NCBI RefSeq assembly: GCF_900243075.1
Contig: NZ_OEZH01000132.1
Coordinates: 30,365-94,364 of the forward strand
DNA: 64,000 bases
Direction of reading: 5' to 3'
Source of the DNA: Clostridioides difficile
GTDB lineage: Bacteria; Bacillota; Clostridia; Peptostreptococcales; Peptostreptococcaceae
The position numbers and the translations under genes are program-made. How positions within the stretch are numbered: position 1 is the stretch's first letter; every line of letters begins with the position of its first letter. Positions 19,591 through 28,648 of the stretch are shown here, one piece after another. The notes below the pieces were generated by a model. The model was not told the origin of the DNA and did no database searches. It saw only the letters and a list, made by a program, of their open reading frames with translations.

Positions 19591-20679
19591 ATGGGAGATT
19601 TTAGCACATATTCTAAAGATGATGTTATTTTTTTATTAAAAGATATATCAAATTTAATTGAGGAAGAAGGAAATAAAGAGAGAGAATTAAAAATACAAAA
19701 TGGTAGACATTATTCAGAAATGATACCAATAGAGTATGAAGTTAGTGAAGATTATCTGAATTTATATCATGAGAAACTGAGAGAAAATAAAGATAAGCTT
19801 GCATTTTCTATAGGCGTTATGTGTGAAAAAATAATTAAAAAAAATGGTAATGATGTAGTGTTAGTTTCACTTGCTAGAGCAGGAACACCTATTGGTATTT
19901 TGGCAAAAAGATACTTAAGAAATAAGTATAATGTAAATTTACCTCACTATACAATCTCTATAATAAGAGATAAAGGAATAGATATGAATGCAATTGAATA
20001 TATAGTAAAGAATCATCCAAGTTCAAAAATTCAATTTTTAGATGGGTGGACTGGCAAGGGAACTATATCAAAAGAACTTGAAAAAGCATGTGATGAGCTT
20101 AATATTAAATTTAAAAAACACTTTGACTCAACTCTTGCTGTATTAGCTGACCCTGCTGGATATTCAGGACTTTATGGAATTAGAGAAGACTTCTTGATAC
20201 CAAGTGCATGTTTAAACTCAACTGTTTCTGGATTAGTAAGTAGAACTGTATTAAGAGAAGATTTAATTGGTAAAGATGACTTTCATGGTGCTAAGTTCTA
20301 TAGACATTTAAAAGATAAAGATGAATCTATGAATTATATAGAAACTATAGAAGAATGTTTTAAAAATCAATTTAAAAATATATCTGATGAAGTCGAAAAA
20401 TGGGAAAGTGATATTATAACAAGAGATGGATATTTTGATGTTTTAAATATAAAGGAAAAGTACAGTATAACAGACATTAACCTTATCAAACCAGGTGTTG
20501 GGGAAACAACAAGAGTTTTACTTAGAAGAGTTCCATATAAGATTCTTGTTAAAGATTTGAATGACAAATCTTTAGAGCATATATTCGTATTAGCTAAAGA
20601 AAAAAATGTTGAGGTTGAACAAATGGATTTAAAAGCCTATAAATGTTGTGGAATAATAAAAAATATGAAAGATGTTTAG
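19591..20679 (+). CDS. StiP-like phosphoribosyltransferase with PELOTA domain
   Basis: 362 aa. The N-terminal domain matches the StiP/PRTase_CE class: VSLARAGTPIGILAKRYL, LDGWTGKGTISKEL as the PRPP loop, and ADPAGYSGLYGIREDFLIPSACLNS in short blocks. The last 75 residues resemble a PELOTA RNA-binding domain (INLIKPGVGETTRVLLRR). It was once annotated as a cysteine protease, but PRTase is the better reading. The start at 19591 is preferred to a TTG at 19582 because AGGAG (19577-19581) is properly spaced. Confidence 0.82.
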   Translation: MGDFSTYSKDDVIFLLKDISNLIEEEGNKERELKIQNGRHYSEMIPIEYEVSEDYLNLYHEKLRENKDKLAFSIGVMCEKIIKKNGNDVVLVSLARAGTPIGILAKRYLRNKYNVNLPHYTISIIRDKGIDMNAIEYIVKNHPSSKIQFLDGWTGKGTISKELEKACDELNIKFKKHFDSTLAVLADPAGYSGLYGIREDFLIPSACLNSTVSGLVSRTVLREDLIGKDDFHGAKFYRHLKDKDESMNYIETIEECFKNQFKNISDEVEKWESDIITRDGYFDVLNIKEKYSITDINLIKPGVGETTRVLLRRVPYKILVKDLNDKSLEHIFVLAKEKNVEVEQMDLKAYKCCGIIKNMKDV

Positions 20680-20706
20680 AAAATATATTAGACAGGAGAA
20701 GACTGA

Positions 20707-21498
20707 ATGATTGTTTTTTCAGATTTAGACAGGAGTATTATCTACTCTGATAAATTTTTAGATACTGATAAGGAATATACTAATATAGAAATTTATAGAG
20801 AAAAAGAAATATCTTATATATCTTTAGATACTATAAATTTAATAAAGCAAATACAATATTATGGTATGTTTATACCGACAACTACTAGAACAGTAGAGCA
20901 ATTTAAGCGTATAGAATTTAATAAATATGGAATTTACTTTCCTTGGAGTATAACTTCAAATGGAGGAATTATACTTAAAGATAATGAAATATTGAAATCA
21001 TGGAGTGAAAAAATAGATAAATTAAAATCTGACTATGAACCGATTGAAAGTATGATTGATAACTTTAGAGATTATTTGAATATAGATGGAATAACTAATT
21101 TTAAAGTTGCAGAAGATACATTTTTTTATATAGTTGTTGATTTCTCAAAATTTAATTTGGACTCAATCAAAGAGTACATAAATATATTGGAATCAAAAAA
21201 TTGGAGGTTCTATGTGAGTGGCAGAAAAATCTATTTTATACCAAAAGAAATTTCAAAAGAAAATGCTATAAAATACTTGACCGAAGAATTAGGAATAGAA
21301 TTTTTTTATGCAATTGGAGATTCTATTATGGACCAGGGGATGCTTAATATCTCAAATAAAGCTTATGTGTTAAAACATGGTGACATAAACAAAAATGAAA
21401 TAAGAAATTCATTTATATCAAGTTCTTTTAATGGAATGAGTGGAACTGAAGAGATACTATCTAACATTTTAGATGAAAGTTGCCTGCTTAATATATAA
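20707..21498 (+). CDS. HAD-superfamily phosphatase of the Ter module
   Basis: 263-aa HAD hydrolase. Motif I is VFSDLDRSIIYSD (nucleophile Asp and second Asp; Arg-Ser replaces the usual Gly-Thr), motif II is PTTTRT, and motif IV is IGDSIMDQGML. The cap resembles the Cof/sucrose-phosphatase type. It presumably dephosphorylates the product of the two PRTases. SD CAGGAGA. It is the last gene before a strong bidirectional terminator, so the Ter operon may run from 9739 to here. Confidence 0.82.
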   Translation: MIVFSDLDRSIIYSDKFLDTDKEYTNIEIYREKEISYISLDTINLIKQIQYYGMFIPTTTRTVEQFKRIEFNKYGIYFPWSITSNGGIILKDNEILKSWSEKIDKLKSDYEPIESMIDNFRDYLNIDGITNFKVAEDTFFYIVVDFSKFNLDSIKEYINILESKNWRFYVSGRKIYFIPKEISKENAIKYLTEELGIEFFYAIGDSIMDQGMLNISNKAYVLKHGDINKNEIRNSFISSSFNGMSGTEEILSNILDESCLLNI

Positions 21499-21521
21499 TT
21501 ACTGACATATATAAATAACAA

Positions 21522-21585
21522 ATTAGAAAAATCTGAAATAAATTATAATAAAGTTTATCATACTAATTTATTTCAGATTTTTATC
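21522..21585. terminator. Bidirectional terminator, end of the Ter operon
   Basis: Perfect 19-bp inverted repeat (21527-21545 with 21564-21582) flanked by A and T runs, between the convergent HAD and XRE genes. Confidence 0.9.
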
Positions 21586-21614
21586 AATTTATATTTAAGT
21601 AAGAATTCAATATA

Positions 21615-22169
21615 TTAAAATGAAGGTGGAGTCATTGCCCAGACTGAGATACATACATTATCATCATAATTTTCATACACATGTGGGATAGTACTGTTAA
21701 AATAAAAACTATCTCCTTCTTCCAATATATATTCCTTATTTCCAAGTGTTATCTTCATTTTTCCTTTTATTATATATCCACATTCTTCTCCTTCATGTGT
21801 CACAAATTCACTATTTTTTTGTGTATGACCATCTAGTGTAACAAGTATAAATTCTATTTTTTTACCAGATAAATTAGGAACAAGAAGTTCATAAAATTTT
21901 GTAGAATCATTAGTTACTATTTTTTTTCGATTGTTTTTCTTTACTACTATATCAGAGTCATCTCTTCCAATCTCATCAAAGAAATAACCTATATTTATAT
22001 CAAGAGCTTTTGATATTTTCCACATTGCTACAATTGATGGAACAACCATATTGCGCTCAATTTGACTTATTAAGCCTGTACTTAAATCCGAGTTTTTTGC
22101 TAAAGTAGAGATACTGATATTTTTAGATTTTCTAAGAGCTCTAATTTTACTTCCTACGTCTATATTCAT
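21615..22169 (-). CDS. XRE-cupin transcriptional regulator
   Basis: 184 aa. The N-terminal helix-turn-helix of the XRE/Cro class (IRALRKSKNISISTLAKNS, GLISQIERN) is followed by a cupin domain (THEGEECGYIIKGKM, FYFNSTIPHVYEN) that probably binds a small ligand. The start at 22169 has GAGGGGG 10 bases upstream; the longer frame would begin at TTG. It is divergent from the DUF819-dipeptidase operon, whose promoter carries a perfect palindrome and is its likely target. Confidence 0.87.
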   Translation of the reverse strand: MNIDVGSKIRALRKSKNISISTLAKNSDLSTGLISQIERNMVVPSIVAMWKISKALDINIGYFFDEIGRDDSDIVVKKNNRKKIVTNDSTKFYELLVPNLSGKKIEFILVTLDGHTQKNSEFVTHEGEECGYIIKGKMKITLGNKEYILEEGDSFYFNSTIPHVYENYDDNVCISVWAMTPPSF

Positions 22170-22265
22170 TAGATACAAACCCCCTCAGAAATGATTATAA
22201 CATATAATTTCTAAAGATTAATAAAATAAAAAAAGTTTTGCAATACATGTATTTTTTCTGTTATA

Positions 22266-22294
22266 TTGAATTTTCTGAAAAGATGCATTATAAT
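22266..22294 (+). promoter_or_regulatory. Sigma-A promoter of the DUF819-dipeptidase operon
   Basis: TTGAAT (22266-22271), 17-bp spacer and a perfect TATAAT (22289-22294). The predicted start of transcription is near 22301, inside the palindrome. Confidence 0.78.
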
Positions 22295-22297
22295 AGT

Positions 22298-22325
22298 ATT
22301 AATATTCAATATATTGAATATTAAT
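22298..22325. promoter_or_regulatory. Perfect 28-bp palindromic operator
   Basis: The half site ATTAATATTCAATA is followed directly by its exact reverse complement. It begins 3 bp after the -10 box and covers the expected transcription start, so a bound protein would block initiation. The divergent XRE-cupin regulator is the obvious candidate. Confidence 0.75.
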
Positions 22326-22362
22326 GTCGATATTTTAATTTAATGAAATGGAGGTAGTTAAG

Positions 22363-23565
22363 ATGAAGAGTTTTGTAAGTCCTGATAATATTTGGGTGTT
22401 ATGGGCAGTTATAACTGGCTGGGCAGCATTTAGTATTTATTTGGAACAAAAGTACAGTTGGGCATCAAAGGTGTCAGGAGCAATAATAGCTCTTGTAGGG
22501 GCAATGTTATTATCGAATCTAAATATCATACCAGTAGAGTCTGTTGTATATGACCAAGTATGGGGATATGTTGTTCCTTTAGCCATAGCTTTATTGTTAT
22601 ATCAATGTAACATTAAAAAGATATGGAAAGAAAGTGGAAGATTACTCGTAATATTTCTTGTAGGTTCTGTAGGAACTGTGCTTGGATCTATGATTGGATT
22701 TTTAACATTAAAAAATGTAGTACCAGATTTAAATATTGTTGCAGCTATGATGACAGGTTCTTATATAGGTGGAAATGTAAACTTTGCAGCTATGTCAGGA
22801 GCATTTGATGCACCAGGAGAGTTAGTATCAGCAACAGTTGTAGCAGATAATCTTTTAATGGCATTATATTTCTTTGTTTTAATAGCTATACCATCAATTG
22901 GATTTTTTAGAAAACATTTTAAACATCCACATGTAGATGAGATGGAAAGTATAGGTGTAACTGAAGGAGAAACAATAGCAGCAAATTACTGGGGAAGAAA
23001 AGAAATATCCTTAAAAGATATAGCAATAGCTATTGGTAGTGCCTTTATAATTGTTGCAGTATCTGTAGAACTATCCACTTGGTTCAAAGCCATAATACCA
23101 ACATCAAATCCTTTTTTAGCAATGTTAAATACTTTATTTGGCAATCAATATCTAATAATAACTACTTTGACTATGCTATTTGCTACATTTATGCCTAATT
23201 TCTTTAGTGATATAAAAGGAGCACAGGAGTTAGGTACATTTTTAATATACATTTTCTTTGTTGTAGTAGGTGTTCCTGCTTCAATACCATTAATAATTCA
23301 AAAATCACCATTACTACTTTTATTCTGTGGAATAATGGTACTAATAAACATGTTAGTTACATTTATAGTTGCTAAAATATTTAAGTTTAGTTTAGAAGAA
23401 GCTATTCTTGCATCTAATGCAAATATTGGTGGACCTACAACAGCAGCAGCTATGGCAATATCAAAAGGATGGTCTAAACTAGTAGGGCCAATACTTATAG
23501 TAGGGACATTTGGATACATAGTAGGAAATTATTTTGGTCTTTTAGTAGGAAATATTTTGATATAA
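22363..23565 (+). CDS. DUF819 family membrane transporter
   Basis: 400-aa integral membrane protein with about ten to twelve segments and the DUF819 hallmark glycine-rich stretches (MMTGSYIGGNVNFAAM at about 132-147 and NANIGGPTTAAAMA near 355), suggesting two inverted halves. The family (Bacillus YjcL) is uncharacterised and probably a carrier. The start at 22363 (MKSFVSPD) is chosen because GGAGGT (22350-22355) lies 7 bases upstream. A dipeptidase gene follows with no terminator, so uptake of a dipeptide or related compound is inferred. Confidence 0.82.
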   Translation: MKSFVSPDNIWVLWAVITGWAAFSIYLEQKYSWASKVSGAIIALVGAMLLSNLNIIPVESVVYDQVWGYVVPLAIALLLYQCNIKKIWKESGRLLVIFLVGSVGTVLGSMIGFLTLKNVVPDLNIVAAMMTGSYIGGNVNFAAMSGAFDAPGELVSATVVADNLLMALYFFVLIAIPSIGFFRKHFKHPHVDEMESIGVTEGETIAANYWGRKEISLKDIAIAIGSAFIIVAVSVELSTWFKAIIPTSNPFLAMLNTLFGNQYLIITTLTMLFATFMPNFFSDIKGAQELGTFLIYIFFVVVGVPASIPLIIQKSPLLLLFCGIMVLINMLVTFIVAKIFKFSLEEAILASNANIGGPTTAAAMAISKGWSKLVGPILIVGTFGYIVGNYFGLLVGNILI

Positions 23566-23624
23566 TTTTACGTGAATAAAAAAAGTTGTTTTTTTAAAAG
23601 ATTTTTATATAATTGGAGGTTGTT

Positions 23625-24605
23625 ATGATTTTCGATGGACATTCAGATACTTGGGCAGATGTAACAATAAGAAGGCTTAACGGGGAGAAAGATGTATTTA
23701 GAAGAATCCATCTTGATAACTTTAAAAGAGCGAATATAGAGGGAGCTATTTTTGTAATATGGATAGACCCTCCATATGATAAAGAACCTGAAAAAAGAGT
23801 TAAACAAATTATAAGCTGTATAAAAGATGAAATTGAAGATATGAAAGATGTTGTAAATATAGTAAAAAAGTATTCAGATATAGATAAAGGTTTAACTGAG
23901 AATAAAATAAATATTTTAATAGGACTTGAAGGGTTAAGTCATATTGGAAAAAATATAGATTTAATAGATTATTTTTATAAGGAAGTTGGTGCAAGACATG
24001 TATCATTAACTTGGAATGAGCAAAATGAACTTGCTACAGGATGTTCAGGAGATGAAAATCGTGGTCTAACTGAAATAGGAAAAAAAGCAGTAAATAAGAT
24101 GGAAGAATTGGGCATGATAGTAGATGTATCACACTTGAATGAAAAGTCATTTTGGGATTTAATGTCTATTGCAAGTAAGCCAGTTATAGCCTCTCATTCT
24201 AATTCTAGGAGTTTATGTGATGCTAAAAGAAACCTTACAGATAATCAATTAAAAGAAATTTCAAATACAGGTGGATTAGTAGGAATAAATAGTTTTAGAG
24301 GATTTACTAATAGTAATCCCAAGAAGCAAGATTTGATACACTTAGTTGACCATATAGACTACATAGTAAATCTTATAGGTATAGAACATGTATCTTTTGG
24401 TTTTGATTTTAGTGATTACTTAGGAAAAGAGACTATAGGTTCTTTTACTGAAAATGTTAGTGTTCCAAGTGTAGATGGTCTTGAAAGTACACATACAGCA
24501 CATAATATAGTGGTAGAACTTGAAAATAGAGGTTATAAAAAAAGCGATATAGATTTAATTTCTAGTGGCAATTTTTATAGACTCTTTAAAGATATACTAA
24601 AATAA
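23625..24605 (+). CDS. Membrane dipeptidase family (M19) peptidase
   Basis: 326-aa metallo-dipeptidase of the renal dipeptidase family. The metal-binding HxD is in DGHSDTW near the N-terminus, with the bridging region IGLEGLSHIG, VDVSHLNEKSFWD, and IASHSNSRSLCDAKRNLTD. It hydrolyses dipeptides, often with a D-residue or dehydro-residue at the C-side. No signal or anchor is seen, so it should be cytoplasmic. The start at 23625 follows GGAGGT by 6 bases. It is co-transcribed with the DUF819 transporter. Confidence 0.88.
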   Translation: MIFDGHSDTWADVTIRRLNGEKDVFRRIHLDNFKRANIEGAIFVIWIDPPYDKEPEKRVKQIISCIKDEIEDMKDVVNIVKKYSDIDKGLTENKINILIGLEGLSHIGKNIDLIDYFYKEVGARHVSLTWNEQNELATGCSGDENRGLTEIGKKAVNKMEELGMIVDVSHLNEKSFWDLMSIASKPVIASHSNSRSLCDAKRNLTDNQLKEISNTGGLVGINSFRGFTNSNPKKQDLIHLVDHIDYIVNLIGIEHVSFGFDFSDYLGKETIGSFTENVSVPSVDGLESTHTAHNIVVELENRGYKKSDIDLISSGNFYRLFKDILK

Positions 24606-24704
24606 TATAATAAATAAATTAAATTAATAAAACATTATCTTTAAACAACAACATCTACATATTCAAATTAGTGTTTATAGTTTATTTTATAAAATTAGAT
24701 TTTT

Positions 24705-24743
24705 AATGTTACTAGAAATTTCAATTCTAGTAACATTTTTTTT
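24705..24743 (+). terminator. Terminator of the DUF819-dipeptidase operon
   Basis: Perfect 13-bp stem (AATGTTACTAGAA / TTCTAGTAACATT) followed by eight Ts. Confidence 0.92.
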
Positions 24744-24767
24744 GAAAAAAACAAATATATATATGTA

Positions 24768-24827
24768 TTGACAATGATAATTATTATTGATAAACTATAA
24801 AAGTGAAAATGATAATAATTTTCATTT
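24768..24827 (+). promoter_or_regulatory. Promoter with two Fur boxes
   Basis: TTGACA (24768-24773), 17-bp spacer, TAAACT (24791-24796). Two Fur-like boxes, rich in the GATAAT/ATTATC hexamer, overlap the promoter (about 24769-24793) and follow it (about 24804-24827, GAAAATGATAATAATTTTC). Iron-dependent repression of the downstream importer is expected. Confidence 0.82.
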
Positions 24828-24857
24828 TAATTAAGCAAAGATTTTTAAGGAGGGAGA

Positions 24858-25811
24858 ATGAAAAAAAGGTATTTAGTTATAGGAATAATAATTTTGTCTT
24901 ATTTTTCTTTATTTATAGGAGCTGAAGATATAAATATAATGCATATATTTGCAAAAAATCAGCATAAGCTCATGATATTTATCATGAGTAGAGTACCAAG
25001 GTTAATAAGTATATTGATTGCAGGTATAGGGATGAGTGTAGCAGGTCTTATAATGCAACAGATAAGTAAAAATAAATTTGTATCACCTACAACAGGAGCT
25101 ACAATAGATGCAGCTCAATTTGGTATAGTAATATGTATGCTTTTAGTGCCAACTGCATCTATTTTTACAAAGACCCTAATAGCGTTTATATTTTCTCTTG
25201 TAGGGACTTTTATGTTTATAAAAATAATAAGGAAGTTGCAATTTAAAAATATAATCTTTGTACCATTAGTAGGTATAATGTTTGGAAATATAATAGGGTC
25301 TATGACAGATTTTATTGCATACAAATACGATTTGAGTCAAAATGTAAGTTCTTGGATGCAAGGTGACTTTTCTATGATACTTAAAGGAAATTATGAGATA
25401 TTATATATCACGATACCTCTTATAATATTAGCATATATTTATGCAAATAAATTTACTGTTGTTGGTATGGGTATGGATTTTGCAACAAACTTAGGTCTGA
25501 GTTACAAAAAAATTGTTAATATAGGTCTGATAATAGTAGCACTTGTTACAGTATGTGTAGTCGTTACAGCTGGCAATATCCCTTTTATAGGTTTAATAGT
25601 TCCAAATATTGTATCCTTATATATGGGCGATAATATAAGAGCAAGTATATGGTATACTGGTCTATTTGGAGCGATATTTGTACTTATATGTGATATTTTT
25701 GGAAGGATTATCATTTATCCATATGAAATATCTATAGGGCTTACAGTTGGTGTTATAGGAAGTATACTATTCCTTTATTTAGTGTTAAGGAGGAATGTAA
25801 ATGAAGCTTAG
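24858..25811 (+). CDS. Siderophore ABC transporter permease 1 (YclN-like)
   Basis: 317-aa FecCD-family permease with about nine membrane segments: the early motif SRVPRLISILIAG, then AGLIMQQ and the coupling region GNIPFIGLIVPN. SD GGAGGG. It is the first gene of a four-gene iron-siderophore importer. Its 3' end overlaps the second permease by 11 bases. Order and sequence fit Bacillus yclNOPQ, the petrobactin importer. Confidence 0.88.
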   Translation: MKKRYLVIGIIILSYFSLFIGAEDINIMHIFAKNQHKLMIFIMSRVPRLISILIAGIGMSVAGLIMQQISKNKFVSPTTGATIDAAQFGIVICMLLVPTASIFTKTLIAFIFSLVGTFMFIKIIRKLQFKNIIFVPLVGIMFGNIIGSMTDFIAYKYDLSQNVSSWMQGDFSMILKGNYEILYITIPLIILAYIYANKFTVVGMGMDFATNLGLSYKKIVNIGLIIVALVTVCVVVTAGNIPFIGLIVPNIVSLYMGDNIRASIWYTGLFGAIFVLICDIFGRIIIYPYEISIGLTVGVIGSILFLYLVLRRNVNEA

Positions 25812-26757
25812 TCTCAATCAAAAAATTTATTTTGCGAGTACATTGCTATTAATATCAATGGCACTTTTTGTAATCTATGGAATAGACATGAATCATTTAG
25901 AATATGCATTATCACAAAGAATACCAAAAATACTTGCTATGGTATTAGGTGGAGGATGTATAGCATTTACTACTGTAGTGTTTCAAACAATTACAAATAA
26001 TGAAATATTAACACCAAGTGTACTAGGATTGGATTCATTATATGTAATGATTCAAACTATAATAGTATTTATATTTGGCTCAACTAGTAGTCTGATTATA
26101 AATGAGAATTATAACTTTATCATTAATGTAACTATGATGATTGGAACCTCAATGCTATTGTATAAAACATTATTTGAAAAGAATAAAAATAATATTTTCT
26201 TTTTAATCCTAGTAGGGATGATATTTGGAACATTATTTAAAAGTGCAACAACATTTATTCAAGTAATGATAGACCCAAATGAATTTTTAGCTTTGCAAAC
26301 TAGCATAATGGCCAGTTTAAATAATATAAATACGAATGTACTGTTAATAGCATCTATAATAATTATTGCCATAATACCTTTTATATATGATGAAATAAAA
26401 TATTTAGATGTATTATCATTGGGTAAAGAGCAAGCAATTAATTTAGGTGTAGATTTTGATAAAGTAGTTAAAAAAATGATAATACTGATAGCAGTTTTAG
26501 TCTCAATATCAACAGCACTTATTGGGCCTATGACATTTCTAGGGCTTTTACTTGCCAATATAACTAGAGAAATTTTTAAAACATATAAGCATAAATATTT
26601 AATTTTTGGTTCTATGTTGATAGGAATGATTACATTAATAATAGGTCAATTTTTCATACAACATATATTTAAGTTTGATACAACTTTAAGTGTAGTAATA
26701 AATTTCATAGGAGGAATTTACTTTATTCAATTACTACTAAAGGGGGCAAATAGATGA
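25801..26757 (+). CDS. Siderophore ABC transporter permease 2 (YclO-like)
   Basis: 318-aa FecCD-family permease, partner of the preceding one: SQRIPKILAMVLGG, NEILTPSVLGLDSLY, LIGPMTFLGLLLAN. About nine membrane segments. SD AAGGAGG lies in the end of the first permease gene. It overlaps the ATPase start by 4 bases, which indicates tight coupling. Confidence 0.88.
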   Translation: MKLSLNQKIYFASTLLLISMALFVIYGIDMNHLEYALSQRIPKILAMVLGGGCIAFTTVVFQTITNNEILTPSVLGLDSLYVMIQTIIVFIFGSTSSLIINENYNFIINVTMMIGTSMLLYKTLFEKNKNNIFFLILVGMIFGTLFKSATTFIQVMIDPNEFLALQTSIMASLNNINTNVLLIASIIIIAIIPFIYDEIKYLDVLSLGKEQAINLGVDFDKVVKKMIILIAVLVSISTALIGPMTFLGLLLANITREIFKTYKHKYLIFGSMLIGMITLIIGQFFIQHIFKFDTTLSVVINFIGGIYFIQLLLKGANR

Positions 26758-27509
26758 TAGAGATAAAAAATATATTTAAAAAATATAAGAATAAAAATGT
26801 TGTAGATGATGTCTCTTTTAATATAGAAAAGGGAAAGATAACATCTTTTATAGGTCCAAATGGAGCTGGGAAAAGTACAGTGTTATCAATAGTTACAAGG
26901 CTTATAGGAGGTGATAGTGGAGAAGTAATAATAGAAGGAAAAAGCTTGATTAATTACAGTAATAAAGAATTGGCCAAAAAAATAGCCATTCTTAAGCAAT
27001 CTAATAATATAACTTTAAAGCTTACGATAAGAGAATTAGTTGGATTTGGAAGATTCCCATATAGTGAAGGTAATCTAACTAAAGAGGATGAAAATCATAT
27101 TGATGAAGCAATAGAATATATGAAGTTGACTGATATACAACATAAGTATTTAGATGAGTTGAGTGGAGGTCAAAGGCAAAGAGCTTATATAGCAATGGTA
27201 ATAGCTCAAGATACAGAGTACATATTGCTTGATGAACCACTAAATAATTTAGATATGAATCATTCAGTTCAAATGATGAAGGTACTTAGAGGTCTTTGTG
27301 ATGAGTTAGATAAGACTATAGTATTAGTAATGCATGATATAAATTTTGCATCATGTTATTCAGATAATATAGTTGCATTAAAAAATGGAAAAGTTGAAAA
27401 AGTAGGTCGTACAGATGAGATAGTCAATGAAAAAGTTTTAGAAGATATTTACGAAATGAGCTTTAATATTAAACATATAAATGGTAATCGAATTTGTATC
27501 TATTTCTAA
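26754..27509 (+). CDS. Siderophore ABC transporter ATPase (YclP-like)
   Basis: 251-aa nucleotide-binding subunit. Walker A GPNGAGKST, signature LSGGQRQR, Walker B YILLDEPLNNLD, and switch His in VMHDINFA. It follows the two permeases directly with a 4-base overlap. It energises ferric-siderophore import at the cytoplasmic face. Confidence 0.93.
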   Translation: MIEIKNIFKKYKNKNVVDDVSFNIEKGKITSFIGPNGAGKSTVLSIVTRLIGGDSGEVIIEGKSLINYSNKELAKKIAILKQSNNITLKLTIRELVGFGRFPYSEGNLTKEDENHIDEAIEYMKLTDIQHKYLDELSGGQRQRAYIAMVIAQDTEYILLDEPLNNLDMNHSVQMMKVLRGLCDELDKTIVLVMHDINFASCYSDNIVALKNGKVEKVGRTDEIVNEKVLEDIYEMSFNIKHINGNRICIYF

Positions 27510-27590
27510 AATATTATATATAGAATAAACATATCTTATAAAAAATTTTAAATCAGAATAAAGATTAACAAGAAAGAGGGAGAGATTAGT

Positions 27591-28559
27591 ATGAATAAAA
27601 AAGCAGCAATAGTAGCAGCAGTAGCTATAGTAGGATTAGTGGCAGTATTTGCATTGGGTGGAAGTAAAAAAAATGAATCAAAAACATCAGAAAATTCAAA
27701 TGATACTATAAAAATAACTCATAGTTTGGGAGAAACAGATGTAAAGTTGAAACCTAAAAAGGTAGTAGTATTTGATTATTCAGCTCTAGATACAATGGAT
27801 ACATTGGGTGTAGCTGATAGTCTAGTAGGACTGCCAAAGTCGAGTTTGCCAGCATCTTTAGAGAAATATAAGGATGAAAAGTATGCAGATTTAGGTGGAT
27901 TAAAAGAACCAGATTTAGAAGGTATAAAGTCAGCAAATCCAGATTTAATTATAATAAATGGAAGACAGGAAGATTTTTATGAGCAATTATCAAAAATAGC
28001 ACCAACAATAAGTACAACCAAAGACAATAAGAAGTACTTAGATTCTGTTAAAAATAATATAAATAAAATAGCAAAAATATTTGGAGTAGAAGAAAAGGCC
28101 AATCAAGAGCTTAGTAAAATTGAAAAGAAAATAGAGACTCTAAATAAAAAAGTAACAGAAAGAAATTTAAATGCTTTAACTTTAATGGTGAATGAGGGTA
28201 ATTTAAGTGTTTTTGGTGAAGAATCAAGATTTAGCATATTATACAATAGTTTTGGATTTGAAAATAAAGATAAAAATATAAAAGAATCAAGTCATGGACA
28301 AAATATTACCTTTGAGTATATAGCTAAACAAAATCCAGAAGTTGTGTTCGTGATAGATAGAGGAATAGCTACTGGTAGTGATGTAAAGGATAGTTCAACA
28401 GCAAAATCTGTTTTAAATAATGATGTAATAAAATCTATGGATGCATATAAAAATGATAATATAATATATTTAGATTCGCCAACATGGTATGTAAATGATG
28501 GAGGTCTAGCATCTTTAAATAAAATGATAGATGATGTTTCAAAAGCAGTCAATAAATAA
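27591..28559 (+). CDS. Siderophore-binding protein (YclQ-like) without lipobox cysteine
   Basis: 322-aa periplasmic-binding-type protein with a close match in pattern to Bacillus YclQ: KKVVVFDYSALDTMDTLG, DEKYADLGGLKEPD, SSHGQNITFEYIA, VFVIDRGIATG, IIYLDSPTWY. The N-terminus (residues 6-22) is hydrophobic but runs into GGSKKN where a lipobox Cys would be expected. It is therefore probably held by an uncleaved N-terminal membrane segment or secreted, not lipid-anchored. SD AGAGGGAGAG. Last gene of the Fur-regulated operon. Confidence 0.88.
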   Translation: MNKKAAIVAAVAIVGLVAVFALGGSKKNESKTSENSNDTIKITHSLGETDVKLKPKKVVVFDYSALDTMDTLGVADSLVGLPKSSLPASLEKYKDEKYADLGGLKEPDLEGIKSANPDLIIINGRQEDFYEQLSKIAPTISTTKDNKKYLDSVKNNINKIAKIFGVEEKANQELSKIEKKIETLNKKVTERNLNALTLMVNEGNLSVFGEESRFSILYNSFGFENKDKNIKESSHGQNITFEYIAKQNPEVVFVIDRGIATGSDVKDSSTAKSVLNNDVIKSMDAYKNDNIIYLDSPTWYVNDGGLASLNKMIDDVSKAVNK

Positions 28560-28605
28560 ATCAACCATTTATAGTAAACATATTCTGTTTATTACTTATT
28601 TGGGG

Positions 28606-28648
28606 GTGTCTCAAAATGAACTTTTTAGTTCATGAGGCACTTTTTTTT
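28606..28648 (+). terminator. Terminator of the siderophore operon
   Basis: GTGTCTC / GAGGCAC outer stem and ATGAAC / GTTCAT inner stem with a small A-bulge, then eight Ts. Confidence 0.88.
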
